A DNA stretch of 64,000 nucleotides from Monodelphis domestica (taxonomy: Eukaryota; Chordata; Mammalia; Didelphimorphia; Didelphidae), in the NCBI RefSeq assembly GCF_027887165.1, contig NC_077230.1:262202976-262266975 (forward strand), in the 5' to 3' direction. Position numbers and translations under genes: made by a program. Below are positions 22,453 through 35,112 of the stretch, piece after piece. The notes under the pieces are model-generated. The model was given only the letters and a program-made list of their open reading frames with translations, had not been told where the DNA came from and did no database searches. The first letter of the stretch is position 1. Every line of letters begins with the position of its first letter.

Positions 22453-22751
22453 GAAGTTATTCTGGGAAAGAACTGTGGGACTGAGAACACAGAAGAAAAA
22501 CATTTCCTTGATCACATGGTTTGATGGGGATATTATTGGGGATGTAGACCTTAAGTGATCGCTCTATTCCAAATATTAATAATATGGAAATAGGTCTTGA
22601 TCAATGATACATGTAAAACCGAGTTGAATTGCTCTTTGGCTATGGGAGGGGTGTGGGAGGAGGGGAGGGAAAGAACATAAACCATGTAATCATGGGAAAA
22701 ATATTCTAAATTAATTAACTTAATTAATTTTCAAAAAGAAGTTATTCTGGG
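22453..22751 (+). mobile_element. 5'-truncated L1 3'UTR with TSDs
   Basis: L1 3'UTR in plus orientation (ggaaagaactgtgggactga, gatcacatggtttgatggg, ggaagggaaagaac-like region near 22665). It is bracketed by an exact direct repeat gaagttattctggg at 22453-22466 and 22738-22751. The L1 part is therefore about 22467-22737, a very short truncated insertion. Confidence 0.85.
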
Positions 22752-22947
22752 GGGAAGCTAGTTGGCTCAGTAGATTGAGAGCCAGACCCAGAGTTGAGAG
22801 GTCCTGGGTTTAAATCAAGCCTCAGTACTTCCTAGGTGTGCAACCCTGGGCAAGTCACTTACCCCTATTGCCCAGCCCTTACTGCTCTTTTGCCTTAAAA
22901 CCAATACATAGTATTGATTCTGGGACAGAAGGTAAGGGTTTTAAAAA
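22751..22947 (+). mobile_element. tRNA-derived SINE with poly-A-type tail
   Basis: Complete: aagctagttggctcagtaga, ttgagagccagacccagag, gtcctgggtttaaatcaagc, aaccctgggcaagtcactta, attgcccagcccttactgct, gacagaaggtaagggtttt. The left flank aagttattctgg is the right TSD of the preceding L1, and a third copy (aagctattctgg, 22948-22959) follows the SINE, so it used the same target sequence. Confidence 0.9.
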
Positions 22948-22959
22948 AAGCTATTCTGG

Positions 22960-23214
22960 CTACATGTTATTGTATATTCTATCAGATACAAATTAATGAC
23001 TTGGTTTGTGTTCTCCTTAACTGATTTTTATTTATTAGAGGAGAAATTATTGGTCAGGGACAAAAATGTAAAATACAAAAAAAGCATCAATGAAACTTGA
23101 AAGAAAATATTAATTCTGTAGAGCTGGAGAGTTTCTATATATTTTAGAAATCTGTTTCTTTTTTTTTCATACTATATCTTCCAATGTATCTTTTTGTCAT
23201 CCTGTCTAATTTCA
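22960..23214. other. No recognised feature
   Basis: AT-rich unique sequence. Confidence 0.35.
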
Positions 23215-23325
23215 ACCTTCACATTGAATGTAATCTCCTTGGAAGTAATAATCACTTTTTTAAAAATTTATGACCCCACTACATTGACTAGTGACTGGCA
23301 CACAGTAAGTGCTTAATTAATTATT
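23215..23325 (+). mobile_element. L2 LINE 3' terminus
   Basis: aatgtaatctccttggaagt then gactggcacacagtaagtgc and ttaattaattattga, the L2 3' end pattern, diverged. Confidence 0.6.
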
Positions 23326-25039
23326 GAGACATAGTTTGCCTTAATTTGGATGATCTTATTAAGTTTTGCATAGGATTTCTCTTCTTGATCTTCTGTAGGA
23401 AATGTGGACCTATAAACTATGCTTCCATGTAAAAAGTGTATCTGTCTGTTGCTATGTAGTTTATGTATGGCGACGTGGATCTGTCTAGATGTCTCTCACA
23501 GGCAGGTGTGACTATATATCACTAGAGTCTCTTCCAATTACCCTTCTGCAAGGAAGATTTTCATTCCTGCCAGAAGGTTATAGGAAGCCAGTAGCAGAAA
23601 GCTAGCCAGTTTGCTTTCTTCAGAGGGGATACAGAACTAGAATTATATGTATCTGTGCCCCTAAAAATTGTTAGTCTGGGGAGAAATAAGCATTTCTGCT
23701 TGCTCTCATTTAATGGGAAAGGAGTGCTCCAAAAACAATAGAAAGACTTGACTCCTTTTTCACCAAATATCAGTTGCACAAAGATATAGAATGAATAGCC
23801 AAAACCCACAACTAAGCTTATAACACAGAAACATTAGATTATGAAAGGTTTATAGATGAGAAGGTATCAGAAAATTCACCAAGTTCTACAAGTAGGAGCA
23901 AGGTATCTCAACCCAAGAGAGATAGTCCTATATCTCAACCAAAGGGACACATCCCCAATTTTCTATGATGTTAAGTGAGAAATAGAACCATGATTGAGTC
24001 ACTGGGTCCTCTACAGGCCAACTTATTCCCAGAGCATCTCTCTCCCTTAAGAGATGTCTCCCTGAAGAGAATCAGTAATTGAATGTTTCTTTTTTAAAGG
24101 TTGAAGCCAGAAACTCAAGGATTTGTCCTCTAGCAACATCTCAACAGCTTGGTCTCTCTCACTGACAGAGCATTAATTAATTATTCTCTACCAGTAAAGA
24201 GATTCTTATACAACCTAATGTCCTTGCCATGGTATTACACAAAGCATTTACTGAAAGACGAACAAATATCATGTGAAACTATGTTATTTGTTTTCTTTAG
24301 GCACTTTTTACAAGTTCCTCTGAAGAGAATCTTTTCAGTTATAATTAATTTATGCCCGATTTTAATAATGTTGAGACTATCAACATGGAGAAGGCTGAAA
24401 TTACTAGTTATTGAACAAAATGAACAACCATTATATAAAATATACATAATATAGATGATATATATAGATATATATAGACAGTCTGAGAACTATGTGGTCC
24501 TCTTTTCTACCACCATCCCTGAAGAAGCTTGTAGAATAACTCATAAAGTCTAATGGCACAAAACTGAGATTGTTAATACTTCACATGATATGATTGGATC
24601 TAAAAATATCTATACAAATAGAATGAAACTACCTAAATAAAATTTAATTGGGATCGAAAATATAAATTTAGAGCTGGGAGAGACCTCAGAGGATGAATTA
24701 TGAAGTCTTGTGATTGGGTCCAAATATACTTTGGAATACCTGCTAGAATGTAAGTTTTATGAGGCTGTGGTTTTTCTAAACTTTATAGCTTCCAAAAAAC
24801 AAAGGCATTCTTTCTAAAATAAGGAAGGTGATAACTCAATTACTGAAATTCTCCCTTGATAAGCATAAGCTGCTTCTGGAAACACATTTCATGAAAGACG
24901 TTGAAACTTTCCATCCCTCAGTCTCCTGAAATCCCATGACCTACTACATTTCACCTCAGCAACACATACAGAATCTCTACCATTATGAATTTCCTTAAAA
25001 ATAAATTCTTATATTCTCCATATGACCATTATATCATAT
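23326..25039. other. Mostly unique sequence
   Basis: No gene recognised. 24435-24480 is a TA/GATA-rich tract. 24660-24700 has a short L3/CR1-like 3' end motif (gagctgggagagacctcag). The open frame at 24149-24454 overlaps one on the other strand and matches nothing that I know. Confidence 0.4.
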
Positions 25040-25990
25040 CACTTCTTCCATTTCTATGCTTCATATATGAGAAACCTGTTCTTGACTCTCAATCTGACCT
25101 CCATACTCTCCATTCTGCAATAATTTCTCAGGTCATTACTCCTGACCTCACTTTCCCTCTTTCTCAAGATTTACTCTATAATTAACCAATTCAGCTCTAT
25201 ATAGTTTTCTACTATGAAATCCCTCATTCCCTGGCTTTATTGCTGCTAATCCCTTTCTAAACTTCAGTCCAGAATTACTCTCATATTCTTTTCCCTCTGA
25301 TATTCCTACTCAAATTCTGGTGAATAGAGCTAAAGGAAGACATTCTCTCATTGACTGCCACACTATTGATTCATGTTACCCAACTTCAATTGAACTCTTT
25401 TATTCCTTCCTTTGTCATTCCTTATGTCACCCATCATTGCCTATGTAACAATATTATTCTCCACTCCTTATCTTCCACATATCCAATAAGTTGTCAAATT
25501 TTCCATTTCCACTTCCACAACAACATTTCTTGCCTCAGAATGTTTCTTCCACTCACACAGCTACTATCCTCAGCTCTCAAAAAGATTACTGATTCCTATT
25601 AACTGATTCCACTTCAGTCCATTTTACACATAACTGCCAATGTTATATTCCTTATCTGACTATGACCTTCCTCTTTTGAATCAACTCCACTGGCTTCTTA
25701 TTGCCTTTAGGATAAAATGTTTCTCTTCTTTTTAAGTTTTTTTTTTTTAAATCCTTCACAAACTGGCTCGAATCTAGCTTTCTACCTCATTAGATATTAC
25801 TATTCTATCCATATTGACATCCCATCCAATTTATCTACCCCACTTTTCATCTACCTGCCTTTCCACTGGGTATCCCCATGCCTGGCACAAGGTTTCTCTT
25901 CATCTCCATCACAAAATACCTCTCTTCCTTTAATATACAGCATAAACATCATCTTCTATAGGAGGACTTTCCTGATCTCCATTCTACCAA
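25040..25990 (+). mobile_element. L2 LINE fragment
   Basis: Long pyrimidine-rich plus-strand L2 3' part: ccactggcttcttattgcc and tttaggataaaatgtttctc at 25690, cttcacaaactggctcg at 25755, atgcctggcacaagg at 25880, ctataggaggactttcctga at 25957. Worn. The frames at 25351-25602 and 25717-26058 are by-products of this low-stop pyrimidine-rich sequence. Confidence 0.7.
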
Positions 25991-26029
25991 CTGATAGTTT
26001 AATTACTTTATTTGTTTTTATTATCAAAT

Positions 26030-26200
26030 CCAGTTCCAGACACTTTGTAGGTAAGTGACCCTGGACAAGTCACAACTACTTTGTGCCTCAATTTCCCCAT
26101 CTAAAATTGGAATAAAAATTGCACCTACATTAAAGGATTGTCATGGGGATAAAATGACCTAAGAAGCAAATATTTGTAGATATTTAAAAATTTTAAAGAG
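26030..26200 (+). mobile_element. CORE-SINE with L2-like tail
   Basis: gtaagtgaccctggacaagt, gcctcaatttccccatctaa, ttgcacctacattaaaggat, then an L2-type tail (gcaaatatttgtagat). The head is missing. Confidence 0.75.
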
Positions 26201-27094
26201 GCATATAAATGTCAAATATTTCAAAGTAAAGAAATTTTTACTAAAAATGTGAGCTGTCCTCTGAAGTCCCTCTAGCTTTACAATTCCATGACTACATTCA
26301 ACAATTTCTGTTGTAATAGTAAAATAATGCCAAATACTTTAGGACAACAGCTATAGAGAGATATATGGTAAGATTACCATTTTTACTATTGTTAAATATT
26401 GTATCATTATCATTATAATTTTAAAAAAATATAAAAATGAACACATAAGAAGAGAGGTTATCTATGTTTCTCTTCCCTCTACTATCTCCTGATTAAGCTT
26501 TGAAATTCCCTAAATGTATCTGATTCTTTGGCAAGGTATAAATTCCTTCAGCCTCCCCACTGATGAGGTTCTGACGGTAGTATTAATGATGTCTCTCTGA
26601 GCTTTACCTTGCTTGAATACTCATTGCCCTGCAAATACCACAGTGATGATGATGAATGATTGAAAATTCATGATTCATGTTTAGTTCACATATCTAAGCT
26701 ATACCCTTGAGTTTGGCCTTTGTAAAGGATTAATATGGTGATTGGATTCCAAAGTCTGGAAAGCTGAAGAGAAAGAGATTGGGCAAAGAAGATCACAGAC
26801 TTGGAGAATGAAGAAACCCTAGCAGTCATCTCAGCCACTTCCTCAATTTTATAGGAGAAAGGGACTTCATACAGAAACATAATCAATTAGTCTTGAAAAG
26901 GAATTTCCTAACTCTGTGACCCTCACAGAAAAACCCAAAGGCTCACCTCGAGCTAAGGAAGGGCAGGATAAGAAGACAGAGATTCTTGATCAACTGAAGG
27001 ATTTTGTTGACCAAACCTCAGTACAGCAAATGTATAATCATAATGATGTTCAAGTTAACTGAGAGAGAGGAAGTAATTACATCTATTCAAGTCA
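26201..27094. other. No recognised feature
   Basis: Single-copy-looking AT-rich sequence. 26795-26860 has a faint SINE/L3-like word (cttggagaatgaagaaacc). Confidence 0.35.
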
Positions 27095-27680
27095 AATGAA
27101 TGGGCATTTATTAAGCACTAACATTTTGCCAGTTAAGTCCTGTGCCAAGTGTTTTGAATTAAGAGGCAAAAAAAGAAAACTTGATCTCAAGGAGCTCACA
27201 AGTCCAATGAAGGAGACAACATGTAAACAATATATATGAGTGTATACACATGTGTGTGGTTATATATATATATGTATATATATGAAAAAAGTAAGACCAT
27301 CTCATAAAAAAGGAAGGTAGGACTTGAAGTAAGTAAAGAAGCCAGGGAAGCCTGGAGATTAAAATAAGATCAAAGAATTCTAGATATGAGGGACAGTCTT
27401 TGAAATACTTGGAGATTGAATCTCTTATAAGAGAAACAGCAAGAAGACCATAGGATACATTTAGCAAAGCAAACTGTAGGAAAATTAGGAAGGTAAAAAG
27501 GAGAAAAGTTATGAAGAACTCTAAAAGTCAGAGGATTTTATTTTTAATCATGGAGGCAAAAGGGGACTATTGGGGTTTACTGAAATGGGAACAAAAGGGG
27601 AGATGGGGTTTTGGGGGAGGAAAGAATGGTCAGACATGAGCTTTAGGATAGTCAATTTGACAGCTGCATGGAAGATTGCT
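27095..27680 (-). mobile_element. L2 LINE 3' part
   Basis: Reversed L2: gggcatttattaagcactaa, gtcctgtgccaagtgttttg, tctcaaggagctcacaagtc, aatgaaggagacaacatgt, then gaagccagggaagcctggag and ggtcagacatgagctttagg. A (TA)n tract at 27257-27283 interrupts it. Confidence 0.8.
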
Positions 27681-29071
27681 TAATTTTTAAAAAATTACTC
27701 ATGATACTTATACAACAAAACTTACAACTTTTTACTTCTTTAAAAATTAATATCCATTAAATCCCCTTTGTACTTTTACTTGTTTATTACAATATGACAT
27801 TCAGTGGAAATATTTTGACCTATATTATTTCATTTTTTTGTCATGAAGTCACATTTTTTATCATACTGAATATGAAGTATACCTTTGGTGAATAGTTCAT
27901 ATGTGAAAGAATAGCTTTGATTATAGCACCACACAGTTTTGTTGGGATTTTAATCAAACAAGTTCCTAGTATGTTTATCTCAGACAGTGTTATCTTTTCC
28001 AAGGCTCCAGTAATCCAGGCTTTGAACTGTCTTGTTCATAATCAGTATTGTTTTTTCATAGCTACTGTTAGCAAATTTTAAAAAACTCTTCTTCCTCCAG
28101 TTTCAAGAAACTGATGCTATACTGTGTTGGAATCACTAAATCCCTCCAACTTCCAGGTCCTTCTGAAGGTCTTTACTTGTTTTCAATGGATTAATTAGAC
28201 TTTCATAGTAATAGTTTCCTGTTTGGGGGATTTTTTTGGTTAACTGCCCTTTATATTAAACTTTGGTGCAACTGATTCTGTTTCATCAAATGGTCCTTGA
28301 AATGCTAAAACTCTCAGACCCACTATCCAGCAGGATATCTCTAACAGTTATTAAAGTGTACTTTTTAAAATTAAAACCTTTGTACATTCCCTTGGCACAA
28401 TTTCCATTCTTTAAAACAATTGAACCAAAAACACACGCACAAAAAAAGCAAGAAAAAACATGTGTGTTACAAAATTCAGAACTTAAAGGACAGAGAACCA
28501 ACTGAATGTGGGGGAAATGGCTCAGTTCCCTTTCTTTGGTCAAGATTTCATATTGTGAACCAACCTTGTGTCAGTAGTAAAAGCATATAATGGTATCATG
28601 AAGGACACATAATGAAGCAGTACCAAAATTATTGCTTATCCCAACTAATTTATTCAATATTCTCCTGGATTAGTCCAATGAGAAATGAAGCATGGACATA
28701 ATAGGAAGAAGCAACATTTCCCTTCATTGCTAATGTTAATCACATGGAATGTGTAAGTCAAGTTTATAGCAAGTAGAAAATACACAAGCCCCTCCTCAGT
28801 ACCTTGGTCGAAACTTTCCACCAATGTTTCTGGGGATCATACTTTTTGTAGAGAAGTCCAACATAGGACCATATAGTACATATAGTACTATAACTGAAGA
28901 GGATTATATAGGTTCCAGTAGGAAGAATTGTTTGACTCTTTTTAATTTACTTGGTAGAGTGTCTGAAACATAGGAAGCACTTTAAAAATGCCTGTTGGCT
29001 GTTAACTGACTGAACTTATACAATAAACTCTGTGGGAAAACCTGCCCATGGCAATGCCATTGTAGGTCTAA
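27681..29071. other. Mostly unique sequence
   Basis: No gene recognised. 28955-29015 (gagtgtctgaaacataggaa, cactttaaaaatgcctgttg) is an L2-type 3' terminus in plus orientation. Overlapping frames at 28263-28543 on both strands lack any family resemblance. Confidence 0.4.
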
Positions 29072-29195
29072 AGCAGAGGTCATCAAACCAATGGCCAAGA
29101 TACAAATCTGACCTGCTGTCTGCTTTTGTATGGCCAGTAAACTAAGAATAGCTTATGCTAAGAATAGCAGGAAGGTTGGATTTGACCACTGCAAA
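29072..29195 (+). mobile_element. hAT-like MITE fragment
   Basis: gcagaggtcatcaaaccaat, ggccaagatacaaatctgac, gtctgcttttgtatggcca resemble the ends of mammalian Charlie-type MITEs (cagaggtc-gcaaac, gtttttgtacggcc). Only one end is recognisable. It contains a short internal duplication (ctaagaatagc twice). Confidence 0.5.
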
Positions 29196-29479
29196 CCTAA
29201 ATCTAGAAGAACTACAAAGTGGGGAAACATGAAAAGATGAAAGAGATGAAAACAGAGAAGGGAGGAGGAGGGGAGCTAGAGAAGAAAAACTGAATGTTCA
29301 AGACAACTGACATTTTCCTGATGGAACACAAAAAGTTAAAAGATTTGGTGGTGTAAGTAGATAGAAAAAAAGATGAGGATTACATGATATAATAATGGAT
29401 CAAGAAAGATCATCTTCTTTAAAGAAAAAGTTAAAATATTTTACTCAAGCCCAGAAAAAAGGCAGCTCAGAATATATGA

Positions 29480-29545
29480 TAGTAACCTATCACTTAGTGA
29501 TAGATACATCGATAGATCGATAGAGAGATGATAGATGATAGTAAG
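29480..29545. repeat. GATA-rich microsatellite
   Basis: Imperfect tandem GATA/TAGA units (gtgatagatacatcgataga, tagagagatgatagatgata). Confidence 0.8.
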
Positions 29546-29619
29546 ATATCAGCTATTAGACTAATATTTGGAGGACATAAGGCTAAATAAATGTCAAGTA
29601 ACATGACAGAAAAAATTCC

Positions 29620-30020
29620 TATCAATCAACAAGCCTTTCTTAAATATCGACCAAATATCAGGTACTGTATGAGTTGTTAATGATAAAAAAAAACAATAAA
29701 TAAAATAATTCCTACTGACAAACAGTTTACATACTAATGGAAAAGTCAACAGGAATCCATATATAAGGTGAAATCAGTGTCCCAGCTGCAACATGAAGAG
29801 GGAAAAAAAAGATCCTAGGAGGTGGATGTGAGGAGAAAGACACTGAAACCACTGGAAACAGCAAATGAAAAAGGCACAAAGACTATATATATATATGGAG
29901 TGCCATAAGAGGGCAATGGTAAGTCAAGGCGAGGTTGTAAAAGGTTTTAAAAACTAAACAAAGGAATTCATCTTTATCAGATGTCAACTTGACGGTATAG
30001 TTGTAGATTTTTTAAAAACT
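29620..30020 (-). mobile_element. L2 LINE 3' part
   Basis: Reversed L2 in order: caatcaacaagcctttctta, tatcaggtactgtatgagt, ctactgacaaacagtttaca, actggaaacagcaaatga, gttgtaaaaggttttaaaaa. Strongly diverged. Confidence 0.65.
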
Positions 30021-30137
30021 GCAATTGGCAATAATACATATTTTGTGTCTTTGAGATCATTATATTTTCTCTCCTAATAGGTAAGAGAGAATAAGTTTTA
30101 TTTTCTTCACACCCTTACTTTCTCAGTTTTTTCTAGG

Positions 30138-30243
30138 AAAAAGGGGTTAAGTGACTTGCCTGGGACTACACAGATAGGAAGTGTTTGAGGCCAGGTGCTT
30201 GATTCCAGACCTGGCACTCTCTCCACTGTGTCACCTAGATGCC
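30138..30243 (-). mobile_element. tRNA-derived SINE fragment
   Basis: Reversed SINE: ttaagtgacttgcctgggac, tacacagataggaagtgttt, tgattccagacctggcactc, ccactgtgtcacctagatgc. Head and core only; the 3' tail is missing. Confidence 0.8.
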
Positions 30244-30844
30244 TCAGTTTTATTCTTTAGTAAGATCAGAATCATTCTTATTCAAAAGACTATAACTTCC
30301 ATTGACCACTCTGATATTTCTCTCCCTAAAGCTCACGAACTCTGCCTTGACCTGCCAGGCATGGTAGGCAAGACTGTGTTAAATATTTTGTGGGGGGGCT
30401 TTTACCTAAAATTTGGCATCACGATCTTGGGCTTAAAGTCTAAAATTCTGAGAGGATTCATGCTACAGGATGCCCAGGTTAAGGTTAATGGACCTCTGCA
30501 GCTTTGTGTCTAAGAAAGGGTGATCCAGCCTTTTAGTTTCTGGATAAGACTGATAAGATGCCATGTTTAGAAAACAAAATGGATTCCATCTGGGAACAAT
30601 CAATGAAGTGTTTGTTTTAATGATAGAGGAGATAGAAGATTCAAGCTTATCTCCAGAATTAATCAACAAAAATGTAACTGACCTTCTGCTTTACAAGATA
30701 AAGCAAAAACATTTAACAAGCAAGCAGTCCTACTTTCCAGGAGGATGAGAAAACACAGATCTTAATCTTACTTGTTCAAAAGTGGAGAAGGGAAAGAGGA
30801 ACTAGGATCAATTTTATGTCAGGTGAAAGGAGTCATTTGGTAAC
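30244..30844. other. No recognised feature
   Basis: Single-copy-looking. Open frames at 30181-30513 and 30563-30748 have no family resemblance; the first starts within the SINE. Confidence 0.35.
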
Positions 30845-31085
30845 AATAGGCTATAACTTGTATAGCACTTTTTGGTTTGCAAAGTACTTTACATGTGTTC
30901 TCATTTGATTCGTATAACAACTCTATGAGGGATGTGCTGTTGCTATTCCCATTTTACAGATTACAGATGAGGGAATTGGACTTTGAGGGTGTCACTTGCC
31001 CAAAAAGTGTTTGAAGGAAGATTGAAACTGAGTTCTTCTTGACTCTAAATCAAGTTCTCTATCCATTAGTCACTTGGGTGCTACA
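30845..31085 (-). mobile_element. CORE-SINE with L2-like tail, near full length
   Basis: Plus-strand order from tail to head: cttgtatagcactttttggt, tgcaaagtactttacatgtg, acaactctatgagggatgtg, cccattttacagattacaga, ctctatccattagtcacttg. Confidence 0.85.
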
Positions 31086-31329
31086 ATTAAAAGATGGTTT
31101 TGTTATTCTTGTTGCTTTATTTTTTTTGGTTACTTTTTTTTTTTGGGCAGAGGGTGAGATAAGAAAAGACACAAGGGAAAGTTAAAATTAAAAAGCACTC
31201 TCATTCCATTAATTCTGGCTTTGGGAAAGGGATAAGGAAAAAGGATAGGGCAAAAATAGGGGAATTTTAATTTTTTGCTTTTTGAAATCTTATTTATCAT
31301 TTCTTTGCTATCAAATTAAAATGCATCTG
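31086..31329. other. No recognised feature
   Basis: A T-rich run at 31120-31144, then A/G-rich sequence. Confidence 0.3.
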
Positions 31330-31700
31330 CTACTTTTTGTAGCATCAAAGGACTGGAAACCAAAATAAAAGTCCATCAATTAAAAATGGCTAAACAAATT
31401 ATTGTACATGGATGCAAACTAATATTATTCTCCCTTTAAAAGGACGAATATGATTCAGAGAAGAGTGGGAATACCTATATGGACAAAGTCAGGCAAACAG
31501 AATAATGAAAAAATACACAAAACAATTACTCCAACAACTTAAATGGAAGGACCATAAAAAACAAAATTGAAACTCATAACTGTAATTACACTTAATAAGC
31601 TTGGATTAAAGAAATGTTATTCTTTCCTTTCTTTAGAAAAGTGGGGGATATAGGCATGAAAAATTTCTTACATTGTCTTTTTTAATTCTTTGTCATAAGG
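31330..31700 (+). mobile_element. Old L1 3' region
   Basis: A worn plus-strand match to L1 ORF2 C-terminus and 3'UTR: tagcatcaaaggactggaaa, gtccatcaattaaaaatggc, taaacaaattattgtacatg, gtcaggcaaacagaataatg. No frame remains. Confidence 0.6.
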
Positions 31701-32502
31701 TACAACACTGGGAAGCATAAATAAGCTCAACTGAGAAATGAAAGTGATATAAAAATGAAATATATATATATGTATTCATATATAAAGAAAAAGAAATTGT
31801 AAAACAACGTAATTCAATCTACTATGATTTTCACTAATTGTGAAAATTCTCTCCACTTGATCTCATCTATTATGAAGTTGTCAGTTATTTTCAAATTTAT
31901 ATTAAAAATTCTAGATATCCCAATAATTATTTCAGACTCCATAGTCTCTGCTGAGAGAATTCCCTCACACACACACTGTCAAAGGATGAAATTGAGTAGA
32001 GCAGTAATCATTGGAAGACTATGATGCAAGCTTAGGGAACATTTAAGCAAAGGCTTTTTTTTTCCATTAAATTTTCAAAAGAAAGAATCTCAGCTCCCTT
32101 CATCTCTAACCTAAGCACTCACAGATTGTGGACTGGGCCAGGTATAAAAGTGGCATATCCAGAAACACAGCTAATGTTTTGCCCATTTAAGATTTCCCAA
32201 TAAGCCACTATCATGAGTAGTGGCAATGATATGCACAATTAAAAAAGATTTTATTTTCCACCTGATTTATATGTGCACATGCAATTAGCAATAACAAAAA
32301 AATAATAGAATTTTTCTGTGTTCTCCTTACCAATGGTTGAATTTCTTTTACCAATTATAAATTCTTTCTGTTACTGTTTTATCAGAATTGTGCATGGTAT
32401 ATAATATATGTCCTTGCATTGGGGAGGAGGCTACCAGAGCAGGCAATTCAAAATTCATGGAAAAACACTGCCAGATGGAGAAAAGAGGTTTTTTGAAACT
32501 CC
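31701..32502. other. Unique sequence left of the inversion
   Basis: AT-rich, no repeat recognised. It ends at the left inversion breakpoint. Confidence 0.4.
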
Positions 32503-32524
32503 AGGGTTTTCTAGAATTTTCTAT

Positions 32525-35096
32525 CCAATCTCTCTAATGAACATCGATGCAAAAATCTTAAACAGGATACTAGCAAAAAGACTCCAGCAAGTGATCAGAA
32601 GAGTCATTCACCATGATCAAGTAGGATTCATACCAGGAATGCAGGGCTGGTTCAATATTAGGAAAACCATCCACATAATTGACCATATCAACAAGCAAAC
32701 CAACAAAAACCACATGATTATTTCAATAGATGCAGAAAAAGCCTTCGATAAAATATAACACCCATTCCTATTAAATACACTAGAAAGTATAGGAATAGAA
32801 GGGTCTTTCCTAAAAATAATAAATAGTATATAGCTAAAACCATCAGCTAACAACATCTGCAATGGGGATAAACTAGATGCATTCCCAATAAGATCAGGAG
32901 TGAAGCAAGGGTGCCCATTATCACCTTTAATTATTTAACATTGTACTAGAAACACTAGCAGTAGCAATCAGAGAAGAAAAAGAAACTGAAGGCATTAAAA
33001 TAGGCAAGGAGGAGACCAAGTTATCACTTTTTGCAGATGATATGATGGTCTACTTAAAGAATCCTAGAGAATCAACAAAAAAGCTAAATGAAATAATCAA
33101 CAACTTTAGCAAAGTTGCAGGATACAAAATAAACGGCACATAAGTCATCAGCATTCCTATACATTTCCAACACATCTCAGCAGCAAGAATTAGAAAGAGA
33201 AATCCCATTCAAAATCACCTTAGACAAAATAAAATACTTGGGAATCTATCTCCCTAAACAAACACAGGAACTATATGAACACAACTACAAAACACTCTCC
33301 ACACAATTAAAACTAGACTTGAGCAATTGGAAAAACATTAACTGCTCATGGGTAGGATGAGCCAATATAATAAAAATGAACAACCTACCCAAACTTATCT
33401 ATCTATTTAGTGCCATACCCATTGAACTTCCAATTTTTTTTCTGAATTAGAAAAAAATCATAACAAAGTTCATTTGGAAGGACAAAGGATCAAGGATATA
33501 CAGGGAAATAATGAAAAATAATACAAAGGAAGGTGGCCTTGCAGTCCCAGATCTCAAACTATACTATAAAATAGTGGTCATCAAAACAATTTGGTACTGG
33601 CTAAGAGACAGAAAGGAGGATCAGTGGAATAGACTTGGGTTAAGTGACTTCAGCAAGACCGTCTATGACAAAACCAAAGACCCCAGTTTTGGGGGCAAAA
33701 ATCCACTATTTGGCAAAAACTTCTGGGAAAACTGGAAGACAGGGTAGGAGAGATTAGGTCTGGATCAACACCTCACACCCTACACCAAGATAAACTCAGA
33801 ATTGATGAATGACCTGAACATAAAGAAGGAAACTATAAGTAAATTAGGTGAACACAGAATAGTATACATGTCAGACCTTTGGGAAGAGAAAGACTTTAAA
33901 ACCAAGCAAGACATAGAAAGCGTCACAAAATGTAAAATAAATAATTTTCATTACATCAAATTAAAAAAGTTTTGTACAAACATGTACAATGTAATCAAAA
34001 TTAGAAGGGAAGCAACAAATTGGGAAACAATCTTCATAACAAAAACCTCTGACAAAGGTCTAATTACTCATATTTATAAAGAGCTAAAGCAATTGTACAA
34101 AAAAATCAAGCCATTCTCCAATTGATAAATGGGCAAGGGACATGAATAGGCAGTTTTCAGCCAAAGAAATTAAAACTATTAATAAGCACATGAAAAAGTG
34201 CTCTAAATCTCTTATAATCAGAGAAATGCAAATCAAAACAACTCTGAGGTATCACCTCACACCTAGCAGATTGGCTAACATGACAGTGAAGGAAAGTAAT
34301 GAATATTGGTGGGGATGTGGCAAAGTTGGGACATTAATGCATTGCTGGTGGAGTTGTGAATTGATCCAACCATTCTGGAGGGCAATTTGGAACTATGCCC
34401 AAAGGGCTATAAAGAAATGTCAGCCATTTGATCCAGCCATAGCACTGCTGGGTTTGTACCCCAAAGAGACAATAAGTAAAAAGACTTGTACAAGAATATT
34501 CACAGCTGTGCTCTTTGTAGTGGCAAAACACTGGAAAATGAGGGGATGCCCTTGAATTGGGGAATGGCTGAACATATTATGGCATATTTTGGTGATGGAA
34601 TACTATTGTGCTAAAAGGAATAATAAATTGGAGGAATTCCATGGAGACTGGAACAACCTCCAGGAAGTGATGCAGAGTGAGAGGAGCAGAACCAGGAAAA
34701 CATTGTACACAGAGACTGATACACTGTGGCACAATCAAAGGTAATAGACTTCTCCATTAGTCTCAATGCAATGTCCCTGAACAACCTGCAGGGATCAAGG
34801 AGAAAAAAAAACCACTAACCACAAGCAGAGGACAAAAGGTGGGAGTAAAAACACCAAGGAAGGACAACAGCTTGACTACAGGGGTAGAGGGGATATGATT
34901 GAGGAGAGACTCTGAATGAACACCCTACTATGGAAACTGATAGCATGGAAACGGGCTCAGGTTGAGGATGCATATGATACCCAGAGGAATTGTGCATCGC
35001 CAATGGGAGAGGTGGGGGAGGAAAAAAAGGTGATCTTTGTTCCTAATGAATAACGTTTGAAAATGACCAAATAAAATATTGTTTAAAATTTTTTTT
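32525..35096 (+). mobile_element. L1 3' part (inverted half of a split L1)
   Basis: Begins in the reverse transcriptase ([13 protein letters not shown]) and runs to the L1 3' end with a poly-A signal (ccaaataaaatattg, about 35070) and a short A-rich tail. The ORF2 frame has several stops and frameshifts (for example TAA at 32756-32758 right after EKAFDKI). ORF2 ends near 34743; the 3'UTR is about 350 bp. RT motifs KQGCPL and FADDMM are present. It is followed by the TSD aaaagctaatttttca. Its 5' continuation is the minus-strand piece at 37923-38409. Confidence 0.95.
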
Positions 35097-35112
35097 AAAA
35101 GCTAATTTTTCA

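Noticed and set aside
25351-26058. Plus-strand frames of 83 and 113 residues
   Set aside because: They fall in the pyrimidine-rich L2 3' region, which is poor in stops in this orientation.
29480-29545. Possible CRISPR-like or satellite array
   Set aside because: It is a short imperfect GATA microsatellite without spacers.
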